This document shows, piece after piece, positions 7,403 through 13,635 of a stretch of DNA of 13,635 nucleotides (positions are counted from its first letter, which is position 1; each line of letters starts with the position of its first letter). The translations under genes and the position numbers were made by a program. This DNA is from Nitrospirota bacterium (GTDB lineage Bacteria; Nitrospirota; Nitrospiria; Nitrospirales; UBA8639), in assembly GCA_029881175.1 (NCBI GenBank), contig JAOUNC010000023.1, forward strand, positions 1-13,635, in the 5' to 3' direction. The notes beneath the pieces were generated by a model. That model was not told the origin of the DNA. It did not search any database and saw only the letters and a list, made by a program, of their open reading frames with translations.

Positions 7403-7431
7403 TTGAACCAGTGAAGAGTAGGGGCTATACT
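7403..7431 (+). promoter_or_regulatory. Sigma-70-type promoter giving a leaderless proC message
   Basis: TTGAAC (7403-7408) and TATACT (7426-7431) are separated by exactly 17 bases. The -10 box ends seven bases before the proC ATG at 7439, so transcription should start at or within a base or two of the start codon. This agrees with the lack of a Shine-Dalgarno site in front of proC. Confidence 0.6.
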
Positions 7432-7438
7432 CGCCCCC

Positions 7439-8254
7439 ATGATCCAGAACAAGAAAATTGCCTTTCTTGGTGCAGGCAATATGGCGGAAGCGTTGGTGGC
7501 GGGCATTGTGAAAGGCAAAATTGCTGAGCCGAATTTTCTCCTCGCCACAGATATTTCCGCGGATCGATTAGCAGGTTTACAAGATCGTTATCAGATTCAG
7601 GTGGGTTCTCAAAACCTTGATGCGGTGTTGTGGGCCGACATCATTGTTCTTTGCGTGAAGCCTCAAATGATGCATGCGGTGTTAACAGAGGTTCAATCAG
7701 GTTTGTCGCAGGCTCAATTGGTCATTTCCGTCGCGGCTGGATTTCCGATAGAAAGTATTCAAACCCACATTGGACAAACCATTCCGCTTGTGCGTGCGAT
7801 GCCGAATACGCCGGCGGTGATCCAAGAAGGGGTTACGGCTCTGGCAGGATGCAATGGACTCTCCTCGGAACATCTCAGGGTCGCGCAAAGCATTTTTGAA
7901 TCGGTTGGCAAAGTGGTCGTCGTGGATGAATCGTTGATGGATGCTGTCACGGGGCTCAGCGGAAGCGGGCCGGCGTATATCTACTTGGCGATTGAAGCCC
8001 TGATTGATGGGGGGGTGCGAGTCGGGCTCCCTCGCAACGTGGCCCATGTGTTGGCAGTGCAAACCGTGGTAGGCGCGGCGAAAATGGTGCGGGAAACCGG
8101 CGAACATCCTGCGGTTCTCAAGGATCGCGTCACCTCGCCTGGAGGGACAACGATGGCCGGCTTGCAGCAGTTGGAAGAGGGCGGCTTGAGGGCCGTTCTG
8201 ATTCAGGCGGTCGAAGCGGCGACGGATCGGTCACGCGAGCTTGGAAAATTGTAG
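7439..8254 (+). CDS. proC: Pyrroline-5-carboxylate reductase
   Basis: 271 residues, the normal length for ProC. The enzyme reduces pyrroline-5-carboxylate to L-proline with NAD(P)H in the cytosol, the last step of proline synthesis. The N-terminal Rossmann nucleotide-binding loop is GAGNMAEA (11-18), followed by CVKPQ (72-76) and RAMPNTPA (119-126). The family signature region is TGLSGSGPAYIY (171-182), and the substrate and dimer region ends in DRVTSPGGTT (229-238). All expected conserved residues are present. No Shine-Dalgarno precedes the ATG, but a promoter sits so close that a leaderless transcript is expected. It is divergent from the HEAT genes. A 65-residue gene follows 62 bp later and may be co-transcribed. 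proA lies about 2.9 kb beyond proC, after unrelated genes; proB is not in the window. Confidence 0.97.
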   Translation: MIQNKKIAFLGAGNMAEALVAGIVKGKIAEPNFLLATDISADRLAGLQDRYQIQVGSQNLDAVLWADIIVLCVKPQMMHAVLTEVQSGLSQAQLVISVAAGFPIESIQTHIGQTIPLVRAMPNTPAVIQEGVTALAGCNGLSSEHLRVAQSIFESVGKVVVVDESLMDAVTGLSGSGPAYIYLAIEALIDGGVRVGLPRNVAHVLAVQTVVGAAKMVRETGEHPAVLKDRVTSPGGTTMAGLQQLEEGGLRAVLIQAVEAATDRSRELGKL

Positions 8255-8316
8255 AAATTGATCTGATTATTGGGTGCTGAACATCATCGGATGCTCATTT
8301 GAGGAAGGAGTTAAAG

Positions 8317-8514
8317 GTGCAGTATTGGGTAAAAGTCGTGTTTATTGATAACAAAGAAGTCGAATTCAAGGATGCGGTTCGACACACTATTAGTGATGAT
8401 ATGGAAATTTTAGAGATTGATACTCCCAAGGAAGTGACCATTATTCCACTCAAACAAATTAAATACTTTTCCTGTGATGCGTCAGTCTTTGGTCGGCAAA
8501 AATCGGAATCGTAA
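8317..8514 (+). CDS. Small conserved-looking protein downstream of proC
   Basis: 65 residues from GTG 8317, which has a clear GGAG (8307-8310) six bases upstream. A TTG at 8299 is an alternative but would put the Shine-Dalgarno inside the gene. The product alternates hydrophobic and charged residues in strand-like segments: YWVKVVFIDNKEVEFKD, MEILEID, EVTIIPLKQIKYFSC. This suggests a compact beta fold, ending in a polar tail with Arg, Lys and Ser. It has one cysteine and no signal peptide or membrane segment. I do not recognise the family. The 62-bp gap after proC with no terminator suggests co-transcription. Confidence 0.65.
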   Translation: MQYWVKVVFIDNKEVEFKDAVRHTISDDMEILEIDTPKEVTIIPLKQIKYFSCDASVFGRQKSES

Positions 8515-8529
8515 CGGTTAATCACCGTT
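8513..8529. other. Hairpin overlapping the stop codon of the small gene
   Basis: AACGGT (8513-8518) pairs with ACCGTT (8524-8529) around TAATC, starting in the TAA stop codon. A T-rich run occurs only about 50 bases later (8578-8584), so this is not a clear terminator. It may protect the 3' end of a proC-small-gene transcript. Confidence 0.3.
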
Positions 8530-8598
8530 GGTAGTTCAATAACGACAAATGGTTTGCCGAGAAGATAACGTAGTGGGTTTTTTTGATGATTATCCCAT

Positions 8599-8682
8599 GT
8601 TAGAGCCAACGAGATCTATCTGGGGGAGATTGCTCTAACCTATTGAATATTAAGGTAAAAAAGATCTCTTTGGGGAAATTGC
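8599..8682. repeat. Inverted and direct repeats in the intergenic region
   Basis: GTTAGAGC (8599-8606) and GCTCTAAC (8632-8639) are perfect 8-bp inverted arms. Inside and beyond them, AGATCTATCTGGGG followed by GAGATTGC (8612-8633) recurs as AGATCTCTTTGGGG followed by AAATTGC (8662-8682), an imperfect direct repeat at 50-bp spacing. The role is unknown. Spaced activator or repressor sites upstream of the transglycosylase gene are one possibility. Confidence 0.4.
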
Positions 8683-8710
8683 ACGAATAGCTCAAGCAGG
8701 CGAGTCTTGT

Positions 8711-8738
8711 TTGAATTAGCGTAATGTGACATTATATT
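8711..8738 (+). promoter_or_regulatory. Sigma-70-type promoter for the transglycosylase gene
   Basis: TTGAAT (8711-8716) and TATATT (8733-8738) are separated by 16 bases, about 60 bp before the start codon. Both boxes are good matches to the consensus and no better pair is visible in this gap. Confidence 0.45.
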
Positions 8739-8800
8739 CAAGATGGTATCTGCCTCACTGCCCGTTTTCTTCATTTCATGCTGGTAACTGAGCCACTGTG

Positions 8801-9565
8801 ATGAAACCTTTTCAGAAAATTACCGAAGTGCTCGAAATCATGAAGCAGGTCGCAAAGCAAATCCTCCTGGTCGGGGTTGTGATTGGTGGGTTCCTGTTGT
8901 TATGGGAGATTCCCCACTATGAAAGCAATGCCCTTTCCCATAAAGACCGTGTGCTTCAATTAGGCACCAATCTTCCTTCTTATGAAATCCAAACCTTCCT
9001 TAAACATATTACGACCCGATTGCCACGTTATCGAGAAGAGTTTCAGCAAGCCGAGAAAAATACGGGAATTCCGTGGATTTTATTGGCGTCGATGTCGTAT
9101 CAAGAGTCAAAATGGAATCGGCATGCGATCAGCCCAACCGGTGTTCGTGGGTTGATGATGTTGACACGTTCGACCGCTGCAGATTTGGGAATTCAGAACA
9201 GGCTTGACCCAAAGAAAAGCATTGCCGGTGGGGCCCAGTATTTGTCCCATTTGTATAATCGCGTGTCAGATACGGTCGAGAGACCTGACCGGATGTTTCT
9301 GGCCTTAGCGGCGTATAATGTGGGAATCGGACATATTAAAGATGCCCAGCTCCTGGCTGGGCGTTTGGGAAAAAACTCTAGCCAATGGGATGATCTCAAG
9401 GATGTGCTCCCGCTACTGGCGAAGAAGAAATATTATCAGGATCTTCCGCACCGGTATGCGCGAGGCTGGGAACCTGTGCAATACGTAAAACGTATTCGAG
9501 CCTACCGAAAAATTCTTGATCAGGTCGTGAAGCAACAAGAGAAGAGTCAGCAGGTTGAGATTTAA
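8801..9565 (+). CDS. Membrane-anchored lytic transglycosylase, MltF catalytic module only
   Basis: 254 residues from ATG 8801; a GTG directly before it gives the same protein plus one residue. Neither has a strong Shine-Dalgarno. Residues 20-35 (QILLVGVVIGGFLLLW) form a single membrane segment with Lys on its cytoplasmic side, so the rest should face the periplasm. The GH23 goose-lysozyme-like domain has QESKWNRHAISPTGVRGLMM with catalytic Glu102, then LALAAYNVGIGHI and YARGWEPVQYV near the end. GLMMLT and KKYYQDLPHRYARG are the MltF version of these motifs. MltF enzymes cleave the MurNAc-GlcNAc bond of peptidoglycan to form 1,6-anhydroMurNAc. E. coli MltF is about 518 residues, with an N-terminal solute-binding-like regulatory domain. 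Here that domain is absent and replaced by a short anchor. It converges on the repeat-protein gene, with no evident operon partner. Confidence 0.88.
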   Translation: MKPFQKITEVLEIMKQVAKQILLVGVVIGGFLLLWEIPHYESNALSHKDRVLQLGTNLPSYEIQTFLKHITTRLPRYREEFQQAEKNTGIPWILLASMSYQESKWNRHAISPTGVRGLMMLTRSTAADLGIQNRLDPKKSIAGGAQYLSHLYNRVSDTVERPDRMFLALAAYNVGIGHIKDAQLLAGRLGKNSSQWDDLKDVLPLLAKKKYYQDLPHRYARGWEPVQYVKRIRAYRKILDQVVKQQEKSQQVEI

Positions 9566-9665
9566 GGCCATCGTGTTGTTTGGATGAGCCTTTCCCTTCC
9601 TCTCAGTCTTTTTCCAGATTTACTCCTTAAGCCTCTCTCCAAACACGAACATGTTGAGATAGTTG

Positions 9666-9683
9666 AACCCTAAGCCAAGGGTT
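9666..9683. terminator. Hairpin between two convergent genes
   Basis: AACCCT (9666-9671) and AGGGTT (9678-9683) form a 6-bp stem with a 6-nt loop, in the gap where the transglycosylase and repeat-protein genes converge. T-rich tails are weak on both sides, so bidirectional termination is possible but unproven. Confidence 0.3.
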
Positions 9684-9743
9684 GCTCCCTATATTTGGGG
9701 GAATGATTCCTTGCTGTCTTTACGGAATGAGCTGAATCAAGGA

Positions 9744-10760
9744 TTAGGGTGTGGTAATCCCAACAGGGTCATTGGGGTTTGCACGTTCAATGGTGAGCGC
9801 TTTGTCGTTGGGGAGCACCTCCGCCTTGATCCGATCACCGTATTTGAAGGATTCAGAAACGGTTGTGCTTGGTGTCACTTCAATTCTAATTTCTCCTCGG
9901 TCCCCACGGACGATATAAAAGTCCCCCTCAACCATTAACACGTCAGCCACAATTCTACGAGTAGAAGGAGCTGTCTCTATATTAGGCATTTTCTGCTCTG
10001 CCGCAATGGGGGTGGTAGTTGAAGGCGTTTGAACAGTGGGCACGGTAGGAAGTACGGGCTGCACTGGAACCGGCGTTGCATCAACTGGGGAAACGGTTTC
10101 GGCGTGAATACCCGTCGGTTCTTCTTTTCCAGCCCGAACGACAGAAAGCGCTTTGTCTGTTTCGGTGATGCGGGCTTTTATTTTATCGCCAAATTTAAAG
10201 TTTTCGTGTAATTCTGTTTTTGGCGTGATTTCAATCTGAATTTCCCCGTGTTCGGTTCGAACAATATAAAAACTGCCATCAACCATGAGGAGATCAGCAA
10301 CAATCACACGAACGTTTGGTGTTTGATACATGGGTGGTACGGGAGAGGAATCAGTCTCCTGGGCGTGCGTGCTCTCTTTCGCGGAAAAGGCCGGTGAGGG
10401 AGGTGCCGAGGGTTCGTTGTCGGTGACCCCAATTGGTTCATCCGAGGCTGCTCGGGTAATGGACAGGGCCACATCGTTAGGCAAAAGCACGGCCTTAATC
10501 CGATCTCCAAAGTTAAATTCCTCGGAAATTTTTGTGTCTGACGTGATTTCGATACGGATTTCCCCTCGTTCCCCACGCACGATATAAAAATCTCCTTCGA
10601 TCATTAAAAAATCGGCCACCACCGTCTTGGAGACAGCAGCCACGACGGGAAGATTTTCCTCACCTAAGAGGACGCTGACAGGTGCGAGGACAGACAAGAG
10701 AGCAACGATGCCGATAAAGAGAAGTCGTGGAGAATGAAAATGATGGGTAACCCTTTTCAT
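9744..10760 (-). CDS. Exported protein of three tandem 66-residue repeats
   Basis: 338 residues from ATG 10760; a TTG four codons earlier is the alternative, and neither has a clear Shine-Dalgarno. A signal peptide spans about 10-33 (LLFIGIVALLSVLAPVSVLL). The rest is three copies of one domain at about 47-112, 153-218 and 270-335. Each runs V-A-D-x-L-M-[IV]-[ED]-G-x-F-Y-I-V-R, G-E-I-[RQ]-I-E-[IV]-T, a six-residue variable piece, F-x-[FY]-G-D-[RK]-I-K-A, then a strand and a final 'P-[IVT]-G-[IV]'. Linkers of 40 to 50 residues rich in Pro, Thr and Ala join them. The domain looks like a small all-beta (OB-like) fold for binding or surface contact. No catalytic motif or cysteine is apparent, and I cannot name the family. 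The gene is 76 bp downstream of tRNA-Phe on the same strand. Confidence 0.78.
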   Translation of the reverse strand: MKRVTHHFHSPRLLFIGIVALLSVLAPVSVLLGEENLPVVAAVSKTVVADFLMIEGDFYIVRGERGEIRIEITSDTKISEEFNFGDRIKAVLLPNDVALSITRAASDEPIGVTDNEPSAPPSPAFSAKESTHAQETDSSPVPPMYQTPNVRVIVADLLMVDGSFYIVRTEHGEIQIEITPKTELHENFKFGDKIKARITETDKALSVVRAGKEEPTGIHAETVSPVDATPVPVQPVLPTVPTVQTPSTTTPIAAEQKMPNIETAPSTRRIVADVLMVEGDFYIVRGDRGEIRIEVTPSTTVSESFKYGDRIKAEVLPNDKALTIERANPNDPVGITTP

Positions 10761-10836
10761 GGTAGTGACCAAGGTTAAGGGAAGTAAGAAGGCTAATCAG
10801 ATAGTATGAAAGAACTCCCGTTTATCGAATGGATAG

Positions 10837-10912
10837 TGGTGCCGAGGCGCAGAATTGAACTGCGGACACCAGCCTTTTCAGGGCTGTGCTCTACCAACTG
10901 AGCTACCTCGGC
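10837..10912 (-). tRNA. tRNA-Phe (anticodon GAA)
   Basis: 76 nt with the complete cloverleaf. Acceptor arms GCCGAGG/CCTCGGC are perfect, with discriminator A and an encoded CCA end (complement of 10837-10839). The D arm is GCTC/GAGC. The anticodon stem CAGCC/GGCTG carries loop CTGAAAA with anticodon GAA, and the T arm is CGCAG/CTGCG with loop TTCAATT. It decodes UUC and UUU. A weak -10-like AGATAG lies upstream on the complement. Confidence 0.97.
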
Positions 10913-10991
10913 ACGGCTATCTGAATTCACATCTGATCAATGCAAGCATGCAGAAAAGGCCAATGTGTGTACCAGGATTTTACCCTTAAAA

Positions 10992-11016
10992 TCAAGCACA
11001 ATGATAGAGTGCTTGA
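10992..11016. promoter_or_regulatory. Inverted repeat in the proA upstream region
   Basis: TCAAGCAC (10992-10999) and GTGCTTGA (11009-11016) are perfect 8-bp arms with a 9-nt centre, about 135 bp before the proA start. It could be an operator for proA or a leader hairpin. There is no T tract, so it is not an intrinsic terminator for either flanking gene. Confidence 0.4.
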
Positions 11017-11152
11017 GAAGTTTAAGCCGCAGCAGGATTTCTTGACGGTTTTTGTAACTGCCAGGTATCCTGCTCAACGGTTTCTTTCCGTCCATGTGAT
11101 TGTAGCAAAAGACCGCCGTTCCCCTGAAATTGCCCTACATAAAGGTTGAAAC

Positions 11153-12511
11153 ATGAAAGAAAATAGTTCTGAAGAAAATCTTGAGGTGTTAGATGAGTCA
11201 GAAGAAGCCCTTCTCGTTGAAGAAGCAGTTGAAGAAGGCGAAGAAGAAAAAGAGCTGACCAATGAAGAATACTTGGACGTGACCTTACGAAAAGCCAAAG
11301 ATGCCGCTCGCCCATTGAGTGTGATGATTGCGATGAAAAAAAATGCGGCCTTGCTGGCGATGGCCGAAGGGTTGGAGGCAGCAGAAGAGGACCTCCTTGA
11401 AGCCAATGAAGAAGATCTCAAGGACTTTGAAGGGGATGAATCCCGTGCGGCCATGGCCGACCGCCTTCGCTTGACTCCTGAGCGCATTGCCGACATGGCC
11501 AAACAAATTCGAGAAATTGCGAAATTGCGAGATCCCGTGGGCGAATCCCAAGGGTTTTGGCAGCGCCCGAACGGCATGAGAGTGGGGCGGGTGCGGGTGC
11601 CAATTGGGGTGATTGGGATGATTTATGAATCACGGCCCAATGTGACGGCTGATGCCGCAGCCCTATGCTTGAAATCCGGCAATGTCTGTGTCCTACGAGG
11701 CGGCTCCGAAGCGCTCCATTCTAATAAAGCCATTGCCAAAGTCTTAGGCGAGGCTGCGCAAAAATCAGGAATTCCTGATGGAGCCATTACGTTTATCGAC
11801 CGACCTGATCGGGAGGTGGTGGTGGCGTTACTCAAGAGTGACCAATATATCGATCTCATCATTCCTCGGGGGGGGGATGCCTTGATGAAAACCGTGACTG
11901 AGCATGCCACCATTCCCGTGATTAAACATGATAAAGGGGTGTGTCATGTGTATGTGGATTCGGACGTGGACCTGGCGATGGCTCAACGCATTAGTTTGAA
12001 CGCCAAAGTGCAGCGACCGTCCACTTGTAACACCATGGAAACCTTGCTGGTTCATGAAAAGATCGCCAAAAAGTTCCTGCCGGCTTTGGCCGAAGAATTT
12101 GTCAAAGCCAAGGTGGAAATGCGGGGATGTCCCAAGACTTGTCATCTGGTGCCAGAGGCTCAGCCCGCAGAAGCCGAGGATTTCGGTAAGGAATTCCTGG
12201 CGCTCATTGTGGCCATCAAAGTCGTCAAAGACATGGATGATGCTATGAGTCACATCTGTCAATTCGGGTCACGTCATACAGAATCGATTGTGACCAACGA
12301 CTATGATCGTGCCTTACGGTTTCTGAGAGAAGTCGATGCCGGTGCGGTGATGATCAATGCCTCGACACGGTTGAATGATGGCTATGAATTCGGGTTGGGT
12401 GCCGAAATTGGCATCAGCACGTCGCGCATTCATGCGCGTGGGCCAATGGGGCTAGAAGATTTAACCTGCTCAAAATATCTCGTCTATGGCACAGGCCAAA
12501 TCCGCGAGTAA
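11153..12511 (+). CDS. proA: Glutamate-5-semialdehyde dehydrogenase (gamma-glutamyl phosphate reductase) with acidic N-terminal extension
   Basis: 452 residues from ATG 11153, with AAGG seven bases upstream. ProA reduces gamma-glutamyl phosphate to glutamate-5-semialdehyde with NADPH in the cytosol, the second step of proline synthesis. The conserved body starts at about residue 39. It shows VPIGVIGMIYESRPNVT (149-165), LCLKSGNVCVLRGGSEA (171-187), IPRGG (237-241), the active-site stretch QRPSTCNTMETLL with catalytic Cys292, VDAGAVMINASTRLNDG (394-410) and EFGLGAEIGISTSRIHARGPMGLE (412-435). Usual ProA proteins are about 417 residues and start near this body. The extra 37 residues contain 16 Glu or Asp and only two Lys. 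The next gene starts 107 bp downstream on the same strand, without proB or nadD nearby. Confidence 0.96.
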   Translation: MKENSSEENLEVLDESEEALLVEEAVEEGEEEKELTNEEYLDVTLRKAKDAARPLSVMIAMKKNAALLAMAEGLEAAEEDLLEANEEDLKDFEGDESRAAMADRLRLTPERIADMAKQIREIAKLRDPVGESQGFWQRPNGMRVGRVRVPIGVIGMIYESRPNVTADAAALCLKSGNVCVLRGGSEALHSNKAIAKVLGEAAQKSGIPDGAITFIDRPDREVVVALLKSDQYIDLIIPRGGDALMKTVTEHATIPVIKHDKGVCHVYVDSDVDLAMAQRISLNAKVQRPSTCNTMETLLVHEKIAKKFLPALAEEFVKAKVEMRGCPKTCHLVPEAQPAEAEDFGKEFLALIVAIKVVKDMDDAMSHICQFGSRHTESIVTNDYDRALRFLREVDAGAVMINASTRLNDGYEFGLGAEIGISTSRIHARGPMGLEDLTCSKYLVYGTGQIRE

Positions 12512-12618
12512 TGGGTCTCTCGTGTCTTGATGACCCTCTGTGTCATGTTGTTTCTGAGATGATCGTTTCTTGCTTATTCTGGATAGTCCGTGAGCCTTGA
12601 TTCCCAAGTCAGTCCATC

Positions 12619-13635
12619 ATGAACGTTCAGGCCATTCTACAGCATCCGGAAGCCATTCGGTTTCCAGGTAACCACGCGTATAAACATCATTGGCACACCG
12701 CCGGTGGCCGAGTGGAGGAACTTCCCTCAGGCCATCAGGTGGTGTATGGCCAACATGGGCAGCGGATCTTGATGACAGATCCCGAGGGGCATCCGCTCCA
12801 CGAATGCCTGTGGAACGCTCAGGCTTCAGCTATTCCCCTCCTGGTATCGACTCGAATTCGCTTGGATTGGGGCCAGTGGGTGGGCATTAAACCGGCTGGG
12901 CTTGTGAATAAGATATCATTAGATCTGTCGAGACGGCCTGGCTGGGAACATTTGACGCGGGATGATCTTCGAGAGATGGCGGCGCGGGCGATGAATGCCG
13001 ATGCGGCCACAATTCAGTTTTTTTATCGTGATGAGGATTTGGAACTGCATGGTGATGGGAAAGCCACGATTCGACAAGTGAAAGACGCGTTCTATGTGTT
13101 GCAGGACGGCTTGTTTGAAGGCGCACGGTTTATGTCGTGTATGAGTCGCATGGAATGGGGACGCATCGATTATTTACCAGTGGTGGAATTATTTTTGTCA
13201 CTCCTCCCCGGGACGGGGAGTGCCACGTTTGAGTTGATTCGTGGACTCTATGATGATCAGCAGACCGCTGCGCCGACGGCCTTGCGGTATCGAGGCATTC
13301 CGGCTTATCCCTCAATGGGAGCCTTCCGGTTATTCAGCGCATTTTTTACCCCTTCCCTGCAATCAGGAGAGTCCCCGCAAGATGTCTTTTTAGACGTCAA
13401 TCGTTCGCATGAGGTGGAATGGCGTCCCTCCCCTGAGCATCCAGTCCGGCACATGGATGAAGCGCAACGGTTGGGTGTGACCATTCATCATCACGCCATT
13501 CAAAAAGTCACCCTCTGGGATGATGCAGCCGGGCTGTCCTATCTCGCCACGACATCCACCGGCGACGCAAAGGCTGACGGGCGGGGAGCGCAGGTCACGG
13601 GGCAAGAGCTCTATTTATATGATGGTGCGGAGCAG
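12619..13635 (+). CDS. Unrecognised protein, 3' end outside the window
   Basis: The frame from ATG 12619 stays open for 339 codons to the window edge, so the gene is 3'-truncated. An in-frame TGA lies only 21 bases before the ATG, which fixes the start there, although no Shine-Dalgarno is visible. The product begins MNVQAILQHPEAIRFPGNHA and has no signal peptide or obvious membrane segment, so it is probably cytosolic. It is rich in His, Trp and Arg. Notable stretches are ATFELIRGLYDDQQTAAPTA, then RGIPAYPSMGAFRLFSAFF, DVFLDVNRSHEVEWRP, and a histidine run in GVTIHHHAIQ. I do not recognise the family and propose no reaction. It follows proA by 107 bp and could be read from the same message. 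Confidence 0.7.
   Translation, partial: MNVQAILQHPEAIRFPGNHAYKHHWHTAGGRVEELPSGHQVVYGQHGQRILMTDPEGHPLHECLWNAQASAIPLLVSTRIRLDWGQWVGIKPAGLVNKISLDLSRRPGWEHLTRDDLREMAARAMNADAATIQFFYRDEDLELHGDGKATIRQVKDAFYVLQDGLFEGARFMSCMSRMEWGRIDYLPVVELFLSLLPGTGSATFELIRGLYDDQQTAAPTALRYRGIPAYPSMGAFRLFSAFFTPSLQSGESPQDVFLDVNRSHEVEWRPSPEHPVRHMDEAQRLGVTIHHHAIQKVTLWDDAAGLSYLATTSTGDAKADGRGAQVTGQELYLYDGAEQ

Noticed and set aside
8295..8609. Minus-strand 104-codon frame opposite the 65-residue gene
   Set aside because: It is the antisense shadow of the gene at 8317-8514, which has a strong ribosome site and a better protein-like sequence.
10940..11149. Plus-strand 69-codon frame just before proA
   Set aside because: No Shine-Dalgarno, no recognisable motif, and it spans the perfect inverted repeat at 10992-11016. 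Most likely untranslated upstream region of proA.
7439..12511. proC and proA as one proline operon
   Set aside because: They are separated by about 2.9 kb holding a promoter, a convergent minus-strand gene and a minus-strand tRNA, so they cannot share a simple transcript.

Overview
The window reads as ordinary chromosome from a mid-GC Gram-negative-like bacterium. Signal-peptide proteins, an LPP20-type lipoprotein, a GH23 lytic transglycosylase and the style of the repeat proteins fit a Nitrospirota (Nitrospira-like) genome. That assignment is an inference from protein style, because no rRNA or other taxonomic marker is present. The recognisable core is proline biosynthesis (proC and proA), one tRNA-Phe(GAA), a TM0106-family RecB-like nuclease and an MltF-like lytic transglycosylase. 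The rest is mostly exported proteins of unknown function.

Layout. Positions 2-880 (+) hold the 3' part of an LPP20-like lipoprotein gene. A gene-free stretch (881-1416) follows, with a REP/MITE-like hairpin element. A small exported protein lies on the minus strand (1417-1941). Then comes about 700 bp without a convincing intact gene, holding a possible transposase scrap at 2377-2535. From 7250 down to 2643 four minus-strand genes run in the same direction: two tandem paralogous exported HEAT-repeat proteins, a small exported protein whose signal peptide seems broken by a one-base frameshift, and the nuclease. The 7251-7438 intergenic region is divergent. It carries a well-spaced promoter for each side, and the proC promoter is placed so that the message should be leaderless.

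proC (7439-8254) is followed by a 65-residue small protein gene and then an intergenic region with inverted and direct repeats. A membrane-anchored transglycosylase (8801-9565) converges on a minus-strand exported protein made of three near-identical 66-residue repeats (9744-10760). tRNA-Phe (10837-10912, minus) lies upstream of that gene. proA (11153-12511) carries an unusual Glu-rich N-terminal extension. The window ends inside an unrecognised cytosolic protein gene (12619 onward).

How the genes work together: ProA and ProC catalyse the second and last steps of proline synthesis from glutamate. proB is not in the window and the two genes are about 3 kb apart with unrelated genes between them, so they are not one operon. 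The two HEAT paralogs (34 bp apart) are almost certainly co-transcribed. I see no CRISPR array, intact mobile element, phage, toxin-antitoxin, secretion or biosynthetic cluster. The most distinctive observations are the leaderless proC promoter, the HEAT-protein duplication, the triplicated-domain protein, the acidic tail on ProA and the broken small gene.
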